A DNA stretch of 64,000 bases, taken from Klenkia soli (GTDB taxonomy: Bacteria; Actinomycetota; Actinomycetes; Mycobacteriales; Geodermatophilaceae). Within the stretch, counting starts at the first letter, position 1, and each line of letters opens with the position of its first letter. The DNA lies in the NCBI RefSeq assembly GCF_900103975.1, contig NZ_FNIR01000004.1, forward strand, positions 62,001 to 126,000, given 5' to 3'. Both the position numbers and the translations under genes were made by a program. This document shows positions 1-8,271 of the stretch, piece by piece. A model generated the notes under the pieces. The model was not told the DNA's origin. It did not search any database and saw only the letters and a list, made by a program, of their open reading frames with translations.

Positions 1-162
1 ACGGCGGCGACCCAGGCCCGCGACGACGGCGCCGACGTCGACGAGGCGTTCCCGCCGGTCCCCGGCCAGCAGTGCGGCTGGTGCGACTTCCGCCGGTCCT
101 GCCCGACCGGGCAGGCCGCCACCCCGGCACGCGAACCGTGGAGCTTCCTGCCGGTGACGTGA
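1..162 (+). CDS. RecB-type PD-(D/E)XK nuclease, C-terminal fragment
   Basis: Only the last 53 codons are in the window, and the frame is open from base 1 to the TGA. The tail contains a CGWCDFRRSC cluster, i.e. CxxC followed five residues later by another Cys. This spacing is typical of the Fe-S-cluster-bearing C-terminus of RecB/AddB-family exonucleases, and AdnA in this window ends with the same pattern (CERCSFRRSC). The catalytic core would lie upstream, outside the window. The assignment rests on the cysteine pattern alone. The 35 bases after the stop separate it from the convergent MpaB-family gene. Confidence 0.7.
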   Translation, partial: TAATQARDDGADVDEAFPPVPGQQCGWCDFRRSCPTGQAATPAREPWSFLPVT

Positions 163-197
163 TGGAACGGCCCTGGTGCAGGGGCCCGCGCCGAGCG

Positions 198-1064
198 TCA
201 GCGAGGGGTGGGGGGCACCAGGGTCCTTCTCCGTGCCGCGCGCAGGGTCGGGTTCTCCCGCACCCGGGGCGGCACGGCCAGGGTGGTCGCCCGGAAGGCG
301 CGCAGCGAGGCGGTGGTCGCCGGTTCGGTGATCGCCAGCCCCGGCAGCCCGTACATCGACCGGGCCCACCGCGGCAGGGTGGCCAGACCCAGCGAGGCCA
401 GCCCGGCCCAGGCCGGCCGGGCCGGGGTGAGCAGCTGCACCCACCCGGGCATCGGGGGGACGACGACGAAGCGTGCGGCCTCGCGCGCCGGTCCGGTCAT
501 CGCCAGCTCGGGCATGACCCGGTCGAAGTAGTCGGCCAGGTCGGTCACCGAGCGCGGCACGTCGGCGGGCTCGCACCCGATCAGCTCGGCCGCCACGGCC
601 TGCTCGGCCACGTACGCGTCGGCGTCGGCGTCGGTGAGCGGGACCCCGGAGCGGCGGGCCACCGACAGCAGCGAGTCGACCTCGCAGGCGTGCACCCACA
701 GCAGCAGGTCGGGGTCGTCGACGGAGTAGGCGCGCCCGGTGGTCGGCTCGGTGTCGGACTTGCCGCGGTGCATGCCCCGCACCCGGCGGACGGCGCGCAG
801 GGCGTCGCGACGGGTGCCGAAGGTCAGGGTGGCGACGTACTCGGCGGTGCGGGTCAACCGGGCCCAGGGCTCGTGGGTGAACCCCTCGGAGAACCGGTGG
901 ACGCCCCCCATCGCGACCGGGTGCAGGGCCTGCAGCAGGAGGGCCCGGATGCCGCCGACGGAGAAGCTGGGGTCGGCGTGGATGCGCCAGGTCACCGAGT
1001 CGGGCCCGAAGAACCCGGCGAGGTCCTCGGCCGGGGTGAAGTCCCGGGCCGACGTGCCGCTCAT
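198..1064 (-). CDS. Oxygenase MpaB family protein (DUF2236)
   Basis: This 288-residue protein resembles the MpaB/DUF2236 family, which includes the latex-clearing protein Lcp and the mycophenolate oxygenase MpaB. Members are heme-associated oxygenases of mostly unknown substrate. Family-like features include a GPDSVTWRIHADPS start region, an HPVAMGGV segment near residue 50 and the WVHACEVDSLL segment in the middle. The ATG at 1064 was chosen because it forms an ATGA overlap with the stop of the upstream alpha/beta hydrolase, so the two are probably co-transcribed and translationally coupled. The reading frame continues upstream without homology, which argues against a longer start. The substrate cannot be inferred. 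Confidence 0.85.
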   Translation of the reverse strand: MSGTSARDFTPAEDLAGFFGPDSVTWRIHADPSFSVGGIRALLLQALHPVAMGGVHRFSEGFTHEPWARLTRTAEYVATLTFGTRRDALRAVRRVRGMHRGKSDTEPTTGRAYSVDDPDLLLWVHACEVDSLLSVARRSGVPLTDADADAYVAEQAVAAELIGCEPADVPRSVTDLADYFDRVMPELAMTGPAREAARFVVVPPMPGWVQLLTPARPAWAGLASLGLATLPRWARSMYGLPGLAITEPATTASLRAFRATTLAVPPRVRENPTLRAARRRTLVPPTPR

Positions 1065-1966
1065 GCGTCGACCCCGGCCGGGACGCCGGCCCAGAAACCG
1101 GTCAGCAGCTCGACGGTGCGGACGGGCTGCTCGATGGCGGGGGAGTGCACCGAGCCGCCGATCACCTCGTGCTGGGCGCCGAGGCGGTGCGCCATGTCCT
1201 CCTGGGCGGCGGGGGTCCAGGCGTCGTCGTCGACCCCGTGGGCGACCAGCACCGGCACCCCGGTGGCCCGCAGCTCGGCGACCCGGTCGGGCTCGCCGGT
1301 CATGGCCGCGGCCATGCCGGTCAGCCCGGCCGCGTCGTTGGCCAGGAACCGGCGGGCCAGGAACTCCCGCACCGGTGCGGGGACGGCGGCGGCGAGCGGG
1401 TCGGTGAGCGCGAGCTCCTCGAGCGTGCGGTGCACCAGGGGGACGCCACCGGCGGCCAGCAGCGGGGCGAGGTGGTCCAGCAGGTCGGCGCGCGGGCCGG
1501 TCAGCCCGACCGGGCCGCTGCCGAGCAGGGTCAGCGAGGCGAAGGTGCCCGGGTCGGCGAGGACCGCGGCGCGGGCGACGATCCCGCCGAAGCTGTGGCC
1601 CAGCAGGTGCAGCGGGCCGGTGCCGTGCAGCTCGGTGGCCACGGCGAGGACGTCGGCGGCGAGCTGGTCGACGGTGTAGGCGGCCTCGTCGTCGGGCCCG
1701 GGGGACTCGAACTGGCCCCGCTGGTCGATCGCGACGACCCGCCACCCGGCGGCGGCCACCGGATCCAGCAACGGCGCGAAGTCCTCCTTGGACCCGGTGA
1801 ACCCGGCCACCAGCAGGATCGTGCCGCGGGGGCCGGGCCCCGTGTCGAGGGCCGCGAGGGGCCCGGTGCGGCCGGCGAACCGGGTGCGGGTGGCGTGGTG
1901 CGGGGTGAGCTGCCGCAGGTCGTCGGGTGCGCTGCGTTCGGAGCCGCCGGGGAGCATGACCACCAT
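1061..1966 (-). CDS. Alpha/beta-fold hydrolase
   Basis: This is a 301-residue alpha/beta hydrolase. The nucleophile elbow is GHSFGG near residue 125, the acid residue is probably in HGVDDDAW near residue 245, and the catalytic His is in GSVHSPA near residue 273. The oxyanion-hole region is LLVAGFTGS. There is no signal peptide, so it is predicted to be cytosolic. It overlaps the MpaB-family gene by 4 bp (ATGA), suggesting the oxygenase and hydrolase act on related compounds, but the substrate is unknown. An internal ATG three codons downstream (1957) is an alternative start. Confidence 0.85.
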   Translation of the reverse strand: MVVMLPGGSERSAPDDLRQLTPHHATRTRFAGRTGPLAALDTGPGPRGTILLVAGFTGSKEDFAPLLDPVAAAGWRVVAIDQRGQFESPGPDDEAAYTVDQLAADVLAVATELHGTGPLHLLGHSFGGIVARAAVLADPGTFASLTLLGSGPVGLTGPRADLLDHLAPLLAAGGVPLVHRTLEELALTDPLAAAVPAPVREFLARRFLANDAAGLTGMAAAMTGEPDRVAELRATGVPVLVAHGVDDDAWTPAAQEDMAHRLGAQHEVIGGSVHSPAIEQPVRTVELLTGFWAGVPAGVDA

Positions 1967-2036
1967 TAGACGCGCCCGCAGGGCTCCGCGCTGCTGGCCG
2001 CGCCCTCAGGGGGGACGGGTGGTGCTCCCGGCCGGG

Positions 2037-3170
2037 TCAGCGGTAGGCGGCGACCGCGTCGGTCGTCGTCACCACGACGGTGGACCCGACCAGGGCGGTG
2101 CGGCCGCCCGCGGGCACGTCGTCGGCGGTGGTGGACCGGGACACCTCGGCGCCGGTGGCGAGGTCCCGGGTCACGAAGGCGCCCTCCTCGGGCACGACGA
2201 CGGTGCCGGGGTCGGCCTTGTCGTCGGCCGGTGCGGGCAGCCCGAGGCCCGGGACCGACCAGCGGACGGCGCCGGTGGTGGCGTCGAGCGCGGAGGCGGT
2301 GCCGCCGGCCCACACCAGCGCCGTCGTGTCCGCACCGGTCTGCAGCAGCGGTCCGTCCGCGGCGCCCGGAGCCAGCGCGAGGGCCTGCAGCGTCGTCCCG
2401 TCGGCCTGGGACAGCACCTCGAGCTGGTCGCCGACGACGACGTCGACCAGCCGGTCGGCGCCCACCACCCGGGCCGGGTCCCCGCCGAGGTCGCGGCTCC
2501 ACAGCTGCGTGCCGTCGAACCCGTCGAGCAGCACGACCTGGGAGCTGCCGTCGCGGCACTCCTGGACGGCGGCGACGCCGGTGCTGCCGGCCTCGGCGGA
2601 GGTCAGCCGGCAGCCCGCGGGGGCGGCGTGGTGCCAGCGGACGTTGTTGCCGACCGGGTCGACGGTGGCCAGCCCGGTCGGGCTGCTCGCCAGCACGATG
2701 CGGTCGGTGCTGCTCAAGGTCGCGTCGGGGCGGAAGCCGACCGACCGGTACCAGAGGCGCTCGCCGGTCGCGGCGCGCAGGGCGGTGAGCTCGTTGCACC
2801 GCCCGCCGGTGGAGAACAGCACGACCACGACGTCGTCCACCGAGGTGGACCCGCACAGCCGGGCGCCCGTGCGGGTGTAGTGCCAGGCCTCGTCCCCGGT
2901 GGCCGGGTCGAGCACCGACACGCCGTCCGCGGTCGGCACCACGACCCGGCCGGACTGCACGGCCGCGGGCGGTCCGTCCAGCGGGGCGTCCCAGACCTGC
3001 GAGACCTGCGCGGCCGGCGACCCGGCACCCGGCACCGCGGCCTCCGCGGTGGTGCTGGAGGTCGCGGCCGCGTCGGAGCCCCGCCAGGCCAGCACGGCGA
3101 CGGCGACCACCACGAGGGTGGCCGCCGTCCACACCCAGACCCGGGCGGGCGGGCGACGTAGGCGGCTCAC
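2037..3170 (-). CDS. PQQ-type beta-propeller membrane-anchored protein
   Basis: The 377-residue product has an N-terminal transmembrane helix (about residues 10-28, VWVWTAATLVVVAVAVLA) followed by an extracytoplasmic domain. That domain carries repeated blades of the form V.LD..TG...W, e.g. VSVLDPATGDEAW, LTALRAATGERLW and ASALDATTGAVRW, which are typical of PQQ-binding-like (YWTD-like) propellers. The open frame reaches far into the upstream helicase gene. The GTG at 3170 is the only sensible start that leaves a normal gap to the helicase stop and begins just before the membrane anchor. Propeller cysteines (LCGST, RCNEL, AGCRL, QECRD) may form disulfides. M. tuberculosis has a similar gene beside rhlE. 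Confidence 0.8.
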   Translation of the reverse strand: MSRLRRPPARVWVWTAATLVVVAVAVLAWRGSDAAATSSTTAEAAVPGAGSPAAQVSQVWDAPLDGPPAAVQSGRVVVPTADGVSVLDPATGDEAWHYTRTGARLCGSTSVDDVVVVLFSTGGRCNELTALRAATGERLWYRSVGFRPDATLSSTDRIVLASSPTGLATVDPVGNNVRWHHAAPAGCRLTSAEAGSTGVAAVQECRDGSSQVVLLDGFDGTQLWSRDLGGDPARVVGADRLVDVVVGDQLEVLSQADGTTLQALALAPGAADGPLLQTGADTTALVWAGGTASALDATTGAVRWSVPGLGLPAPADDKADPGTVVVPEEGAFVTRDLATGAEVSRSTTADDVPAGGRTALVGSTVVVTTTDAVAAYR

Positions 3171-3204
3171 ACCGAGATGGTGCCCGACCCGTGCCGCGGC
3201 CCCG

Positions 3205-5049
3205 TCACGAGGCGGCGGGCTCGCCGCCCCCGCTGCGGCCGGAGCCGCCGCGCCGACGCCGGCGACGCGGACGCGGGGTGCCGTCGCCCTCGGCGGCTGC
3301 TCCACCGGTCGCGGGCGCGGCGCCCGGACCGTCGGCGGCGGCAGCCGCACCGGCTGCGGCCTCGCCGTTGCCCCGGGTCCGGCGCCGGGGACGGCTCTTG
3401 GGCGGGCCGACGGTGGTCGGCTCGTCCTCGGCGGCGGCCTCCCGGCCCGGGCCCGAACGCCCGCCCCGGTCGGCGCCGCGGTCACGGTCGCCGCGTCCGC
3501 CGTCACGCCCACCGGTCTTCTGGCGCTTGCCGGTCTCGCCGAGGTCCTCGAGGGTCTCGGCGCCCAGGCCCTCGCGGGTGCGCTGGGCGCGGGGCAGCCG
3601 ACCGGTCGCCGTGGTCGGCACGTCCAGGTCGGTGTAGACCCACGGCGAGGTGGAGTAGGTCTCCGGCGGGTCGGCGAAGTCCAGGTCCAGCGCCTTGTTG
3701 ATCAGCTGCCAGCGGGGGATGTCGTCCCAGTCGACCAGGGTGACGGCGACACCGGTGCTGCCCGCACGGCCGGTGCGGCCGATGCGGTGCACGTAGGTCT
3801 TCTCGTCCTCGGGGCACTGGTAGTTCACGACGTGGCTGACGCCGGTGACGTCGATGCCGCGGGCGGCGACGTCGGTGGCGACCAGGACGTCGACCTTGCC
3901 GGCGCGGAAGGCGCGCAGGGCCTGCTCGCGGGCGCCCTGGCCCAGGTCGCCGTGCACCGCGGCCGCGGCGAACCCGCGGTCGACCAGCTCGTCGGCGACC
4001 TTCTGGGCGGTGCGCTTGGTGCGGCAGAAGACCATGACCAGGCCGCGGTCGCGGGACTGCAGCACGCGGGACAGCAGCTCGGGCTTGTCCAGGTTGTGCG
4101 CGCGGTAGATGAACTGGGTGGTCTGCGGGACCGTCGAGCCCTCGTCGTTGCCGTGCGCCCGGATGTGGGTCGGCTGGGTCATGAACGACCGGGACAGGGT
4201 GACGATCGGGCCGGGCATCGTGGCCGAGAACAGCATGGTCTGCCGCTGGTCGGGGACCATCGCCAGGATCCGCTCGATGTCGGGCAGGAAGCCCAGGTCC
4301 AGCATCTCGTCGGCCTCGTCGAGCACCAGGCCGCGCACCTTGCCCAGGATCAGGTGACCCTGCTGGGCGAGGTCGAGCAGCCGGCCCGGCGTGCCGACGA
4401 CGACCTCGACGCCGGTCTGCAGCGCGGACACCTGCGGCTCGAAGGCCCGGCCGCCGTAGATGGCCTGCACGCGGATGCCGCGCTTCGCGCCGGCGGCGGC
4501 GAGGTCGCGGGAGACCTGCACGCACAGCTCGCGGGTGGGGACGACGACCAGCGCCTGCGGGACGCCGTCGGCACCCTCGGAGGGCGGGGTGACCCGCTGC
4601 AGCAGGGGGACGCCGAAGCCCAGCGTCTTGCCGGTGCCGGTGCGCGCCTGGCCGATCAGGTCGTTGCCGGCCAGGGCGAGCGGGAGGGTCAGCTCCTGGA
4701 TGGCGAAGGTGCGGGTGATGCCGTTGTCGGCCAGCGCCGCGACGATGTCGGGGTGCACGTCGAAGTCGCTGAACAGCGGGGCGTCGGGGGGCACCGGGGC
4801 GCCGCCGAGCGCGTCGATCTCCTCGACCACCTGCTCGGGTGCGGGAGCGCCGGTCTCGGCGTGGTCGACCTCGGGGGTCTGCGGATCGGACAGGGGGGTG
4901 TGGCTCGTGGTCAGTGCTCTCGCCTCGGTCTGGAGGGGGGCTGCGGTGCGGTCGGTGTCGCCGACCCGTCGCGGGCCCCGGTCGGGGGTGCTGCGATCAG
5001 TTCCAGCGCCGACGCGGCCAGCAGACCGGGCGTCGTGGGGCAGACTCAC
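3205..5049 (-). CDS. DEAD/DEAH box RNA helicase, RhlE type
   Basis: The protein is a full RNA helicase. It has a Q motif region (FAIQELTLPLAL), Walker A ARTGTGKT, motif Ib TPGRLLD, DEAD-box DEADEMLD, motif III SATM, motif V ARGIDV and motif VI HRIGRTGRAG. A long Arg/Gly-rich basic tail (RRRRRRGGSGRSGGG) presumably binds RNA. It probably remodels rRNA or mRNA in the cytoplasm. The start is uncertain. The longest frame begins with GTG at 5049, but the first 45 residues are low-complexity. A CTG at about 4914 is preceded by GAGG eight bases upstream and gives a product starting (M)TTSHTPLS. The downstream beta-propeller gene follows closely. Confidence 0.93.
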   Translation of the reverse strand: MSLPHDARSAGRVGAGTDRSTPDRGPRRVGDTDRTAAPLQTEARALTTSHTPLSDPQTPEVDHAETGAPAPEQVVEEIDALGGAPVPPDAPLFSDFDVHPDIVAALADNGITRTFAIQELTLPLALAGNDLIGQARTGTGKTLGFGVPLLQRVTPPSEGADGVPQALVVVPTRELCVQVSRDLAAAGAKRGIRVQAIYGGRAFEPQVSALQTGVEVVVGTPGRLLDLAQQGHLILGKVRGLVLDEADEMLDLGFLPDIERILAMVPDQRQTMLFSATMPGPIVTLSRSFMTQPTHIRAHGNDEGSTVPQTTQFIYRAHNLDKPELLSRVLQSRDRGLVMVFCRTKRTAQKVADELVDRGFAAAAVHGDLGQGAREQALRAFRAGKVDVLVATDVAARGIDVTGVSHVVNYQCPEDEKTYVHRIGRTGRAGSTGVAVTLVDWDDIPRWQLINKALDLDFADPPETYSTSPWVYTDLDVPTTATGRLPRAQRTREGLGAETLEDLGETGKRQKTGGRDGGRGDRDRGADRGGRSGPGREAAAEDEPTTVGPPKSRPRRRTRGNGEAAAGAAAAADGPGAAPATGGAAAEGDGTPRPRRRRRRGGSGRSGGGEPAAS

Positions 5050-5261
5050 CCGGGAGACCGACCGTGGTGCCGCTGGAGCAGGTTCGCGTCCAGGGTCCCG
5101 GCGGTCGTCGTCCAGCGGTCATCAGCGCACACGGAGAGCGAGCCGTGCGGCCCGCCGCCGTCATCCTAGCGCGGGATACGGTCCGTGCAGGTCCCGCGGC
5201 AGGTCGCGGGTACCCCCGACCCCCTGCCGGGGTCGGTGACCGCAGTCGAGGAGGTACCCCG

Positions 5262-5918
5262 GTGAGTGCCCCGAACGAGGTCGGCCCGGCCGTCGTCGAC
5301 CTGCTGGGCGTGCTCGCCTACGCCGAGCTGACCGCCTTCGACCGGTTGGCCGAGGACGCCCGGCTGGCCCCCACCCTGGACGGCCGGGCGGCGCTGGCCC
5401 GCATGGCCGCGGCCGAGATCGCCCACCACCAGCGGTTGGACGAGCGGCTGCGCGAGCTGGGGGTCGCCCCGGCCGACGCCATGGCCCCCTTCGTGGCGCC
5501 GCTGGACGCCTTCCACGACTCCACCCGGGCCGGCACCTGGCTCGAGGGGTTGGTCAAGGCCTACGTCGGCGACGGCCTGGCCACCGACTTCTACCGCGAG
5601 GTGGCTGCGTTCCTGCCCGAGCCCGACCGGGGCCTGGTGCTCGAGGTGCTGGCCGACACCGGGCACGCCGACTTCGCCGTGCGCGAGGTGCGGGCGGCGA
5701 TCGCCGAGGACCGACGGGTGGGCGGCCGGCTGGCGCTGTGGGCCCGCCGGCTGGTCGGCGAGGCCATGACCCAGTCGCAGGCGGTCATCGCCGAGCGCGA
5801 CGAGCTGGCCGACCTGCTCATCTCCGGCACCGGCGACCTCAACGGCATCGCCGAGCTCCTGGGCAGACTGACGACGGCGCACTCGGCACGCATGGAAGCG
5901 TTGGGCTTGAACGGGTGA
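5262..5918 (+). CDS. Ferritin-like domain protein (MiaE-like fold)
   Basis: This 218-residue, all-helical protein matches the actinobacterial ferritin-like family related to the tRNA hydroxylase MiaE. Carboxylate/His patterns consistent with a di-iron site include EIAHHQRLDE near residue 50 and the TGHADFAVRE region. The GTG start is supported by a strong GAGGAGGT Shine-Dalgarno sequence 6-7 bases upstream. A candidate -10 (TACGGT, 5177-5182) lies further up. It is divergent from the DEAD-box gene and convergent with DUF3107, the arrangement I recall around Rv3210c. The tRNA substrate activity is not shown; it could simply be a structural ferritin-like protein. Confidence 0.75.
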   Translation: MSAPNEVGPAVVDLLGVLAYAELTAFDRLAEDARLAPTLDGRAALARMAAAEIAHHQRLDERLRELGVAPADAMAPFVAPLDAFHDSTRAGTWLEGLVKAYVGDGLATDFYREVAAFLPEPDRGLVLEVLADTGHADFAVREVRAAIAEDRRVGGRLALWARRLVGEAMTQSQAVIAERDELADLLISGTGDLNGIAELLGRLTTAHSARMEALGLNG

Positions 5919-5947
5919 AGGGCTGAGCCGGGGACGGCACAGGCACG

Positions 5948-5993
5948 GTGGTCGCCCGGGACGGAGGTCGGAGACCTCCTCCCGGACGACCAC
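5948..5993. terminator. Strong hairpin between convergent genes
   Basis: A 22-nt left arm (GTGGTCGCCCGGG...) and a 21-nt right arm pair with few mismatches around a 3-nt loop. The hairpin lies between the ferritin-like gene and the convergent DUF3107 gene and probably ends transcription from both sides. There is no clear U-tract, as is common for actinobacterial terminators. Confidence 0.65.
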
Positions 5994-6056
5994 GGACGCG
6001 CTCGTCGCCCCAGGGGGACGGCCGTTGGCCGCGGTGCGATCCGGAGGATCGCAGTG

Positions 6057-6293
6057 CTACTGCCCGCTGGCGATGAAGCCGACGCGGCGGGTGTCGGCCT
6101 CGGCGATCTCGACGTAGGCGATCCGGTCGGTCGGGACGACGATCCGGCGACCGCGGTCGTCGACCAGGGTCAGCAGCCCGTCCTTCGAGCCGGTCATGGC
6201 CTTGGAGACCTCGGCCGCGATCTCGTCGGGGGTCTTCGGGCTGTCGATGACCAGCTCGCGGGGGGAGTGTTGGACACCGATCTTGACTTCCAC
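6057..6293 (-). CDS. DUF3107 family protein
   Basis: The 78-residue product (begins MEVKIGVQHSPREL, ends VGFIASGQ) is a typical member of DUF3107, a small actinobacteria-specific family (TB9.4/Rv3208A in M. tuberculosis). A GTG start is supported by GAGGAGG ten bases upstream. There are no catalytic motifs or membrane segments, and the family function is unknown. It lies 3' of the TetR gene on the same strand, as in mycobacteria, so a functional link with that regulator is possible. Confidence 0.9.
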   Translation of the reverse strand: MEVKIGVQHSPRELVIDSPKTPDEIAAEVSKAMTGSKDGLLTLVDDRGRRIVVPTDRIAYVEIAEADTRRVGFIASGQ

Positions 6294-6400
6294 GCTGGAG
6301 ATGCCTCCTCAGGTCTGGCGGCCGCTCTGGCTGCTGCGCCACGACGCTAGCCGAGCCGCGGGGCCCGGGTGCGGCGTCGGGGTGCGCCGACAGCGAACGC

Positions 6401-7063
6401 TCAGGAGGGGGAGGGGTGGTCCGCGTCGCCCAGCCGCGGGAAGCCGGAGATGCCGCGCCAGGCCAGCGAGCTCATCAGCGCGACGGCCTCGTCGCGGGTC
6501 ACGGTGCCCTTGCGGGGCAGCCACCACCGGGCGCTGGTCTCGGCCAACCCGGTCATGCCGGAGGCCAGCAGCAGGGCGCGCTCGTGGTCGACCCCGGTGT
6601 CGGCGGCGATGACCTCGGCGATCGCCTCGACGCACCCGCGGGTGCCGGCGTCGACGATGCGGCGGACCTCGTCGTCGTTGCGGAGGTCGGACTCGAACAC
6701 CAGCCGGAACGCCTCGCCGTCGGCGTCGACGAAGTCGAAGTACGCCCCGACGGCGCCGTCCACGCGCGTGCGGTTGTCGTCGGTGCCGCTCATGGCGGCC
6801 CGCATGCGTTCGGTCAGCTCGCCGACCTGCTGCTCCAGCAGGGCCAGGTAGAGCTCGCGCTTGCCCGGGAAGTGCTGGTAGAGCACCGGCTTGCTCACCC
6901 CGGCCGCCACGGCGATGTCGTCCATGGCCGCGGCGTGGAACCCCTGGGCGACGAAGACCTCCTGCGCGGCGCGGAGCAGCTGGAGGCGTCGCGCCCCCCG
7001 GGGCAGGCGGGAGGTGCGACGAGCGGGGTCGTCGGCGGGTGCGGTTCCACGGGAGGGCTGCAT
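6401..7063 (-). CDS. TetR/AcrR family transcriptional regulator
   Basis: This 220-residue protein has an N-terminal TetR helix-turn-helix (MDDIAVAAGVSKPVLYQHF, about residues 47-65) and a C-terminal ligand/dimer domain with the TetR_C segment FRLVFESDLRND. It is divergent from the alpha/beta hydrolase at 7135, with 71 bp between starts. A TAACAT -10 candidate (complement of 7074-7079) lies 10 bases before the ATG. The shared intergenic region would let it control itself and the hydrolase, the standard TetR arrangement. No ligand can be inferred. Confidence 0.92.
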   Translation of the reverse strand: MQPSRGTAPADDPARRTSRLPRGARRLQLLRAAQEVFVAQGFHAAAMDDIAVAAGVSKPVLYQHFPGKRELYLALLEQQVGELTERMRAAMSGTDDNRTRVDGAVGAYFDFVDADGEAFRLVFESDLRNDDEVRRIVDAGTRGCVEAIAEVIAADTGVDHERALLLASGMTGLAETSARWWLPRKGTVTRDEAVALMSSLAWRGISGFPRLGDADHPSPS

Positions 7064-7121
7064 GGCCCGGCAGATGTTACCGACGAGTTCGTCCGGGCGT
7101 GGTCCGGAGGCGGTGGTGGTC

Positions 7122-7137
7122 TACCGTCGCGCGGGTG
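7122..7137 (+). promoter_or_regulatory. Candidate leaderless promoter -10 plus GTG start
   Basis: TACCGT (7122-7127) lies 7 nt before the GTG at 7135 and no Shine-Dalgarno sequence is visible. The expected transcription start falls on or next to the start codon, suggesting a leaderless mRNA for the hydrolase. Confidence 0.5.
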
Positions 7138-8163
7138 CACGACGTCCGCCCGGCCCCTGCGCCCACCCGCACCGGGACCACCACCGGGGACCACCGACCG
7201 GCCGGACGGTCCGCTGCCCGGCTGCCGGCGGACACCGGGCCGTGGTCGCCGTGGCCCGGTGAGCAGGTGCCGGCCGACGGCGGCACCGTCTACCTCCGGC
7301 ACACGCCCTACGCCGGTGCGGGCGACGTCCCGGCCGGGCGGGGCCTCTACGTGCACGGCCTCGGCGGGGCCTCGACCAACTGGACCGACCTCGCCGGCCT
7401 GCTGGCCGTACGGCTCGAGGGCTATGCGCTGGACCTGCCCGGGTTCGGCCGCTCCGAGCCGCCCTCGGACGGCGGCTACTCCATCGCCCGGCACGTGCAG
7501 GCGGTCGAGGCCGTGCTCGCCGACGTCGCCGGCCGGCCCGGTGCCGGCCGCGGCGAACCGGTGCACCTGGTCGGCAACTCCCTCGGGGGCCTGGTCAGCC
7601 TGCTGGTGGCCGTGCGGCGTCCCGACCTGGTGGCCACCCTCACGCTGATCTCCCCGGCCATGCCGGTCTACCGGGTCCCGCCGGCCTTCGACCGGGCGAT
7701 CGCGCTGCTGCTGCTCCCGGGCGTGCCGAGCCTGGCCGAGAAGCGGATCCGCCTCGGGGCCCCCGAGGACCGCGTCCGGATGACGCTGGAGATGTGCTTC
7801 GGCGACCCCGGTCGGGTCCCGGACGAGCGCATGGCCGAGGCGGTCGCCGAGATGCGGCTGCGCGACGAGCAGGCCTGGGCCGGTCGGGCGCTCACCCGCA
7901 GCATGCGGGGCCTGATGACCTCCTACCTCCGGGTCGGCCGCGGCAACGCGTGGCGGGCCGCCCAGGCGGTGCGGGCGCCGGCGCTGGTGGTGTGGGGCGA
8001 CCAGGACAAGCTGGTCGACCCGCGCCTGGCGCCCCGGCTGGCGGGGGCGCTCCCCGACGCGCGGCTGCAGGTGCAGGCCGGCGTCGGGCACGTCGCGATG
8101 ATGGAGGCCCCCGAGGACACCGCCCGGGCCGTCCTGGCGATGCTGGAGGAGGCCGACCGGTGA
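7135..8163 (+). CDS. Alpha/beta-fold hydrolase, lipase V-like
   Basis: This is a 342-residue alpha/beta hydrolase with oxyanion region YVHGLGGAS, nucleophile elbow GNSLGG, acid residue in VWGDQDKLVDP and catalytic His in GVGHVAMMEAP. The GTG at 7135 is preferred because earlier in-frame starts would overlap the divergent TetR gene, and because it sits just downstream of a -10-like TACCGT. It occupies a place similar to lipV in mycobacteria, so an esterase or lipase role is plausible. It may be regulated by the divergent TetR protein. There is no secretion signal. Confidence 0.85.
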   Translation: MHDVRPAPAPTRTGTTTGDHRPAGRSAARLPADTGPWSPWPGEQVPADGGTVYLRHTPYAGAGDVPAGRGLYVHGLGGASTNWTDLAGLLAVRLEGYALDLPGFGRSEPPSDGGYSIARHVQAVEAVLADVAGRPGAGRGEPVHLVGNSLGGLVSLLVAVRRPDLVATLTLISPAMPVYRVPPAFDRAIALLLLPGVPSLAEKRIRLGAPEDRVRMTLEMCFGDPGRVPDERMAEAVAEMRLRDEQAWAGRALTRSMRGLMTSYLRVGRGNAWRAAQAVRAPALVVWGDQDKLVDPRLAPRLAGALPDARLQVQAGVGHVAMMEAPEDTARAVLAMLEEADR

Positions 8164-8255
8164 GGGGCCGGTGGCGGGGGTGACAGCTGCGACGGGACGG
8201 TCCGACACGCCTGCCCGCGGACCCCGCGCGGGGTCGTGCGGCCGGCGGCCCGTGA

Positions 8256-8271
8256 GAACCTGACCGGCGTG
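8256..8271 (+). promoter_or_regulatory. Candidate leaderless promoter -10 plus GTG start
   Basis: GAACCT (8256-8261) fits the minimal NANNNT -10 pattern and lies 7 nt before the GTG at 8269. No Shine-Dalgarno sequence is present. Confidence 0.35.
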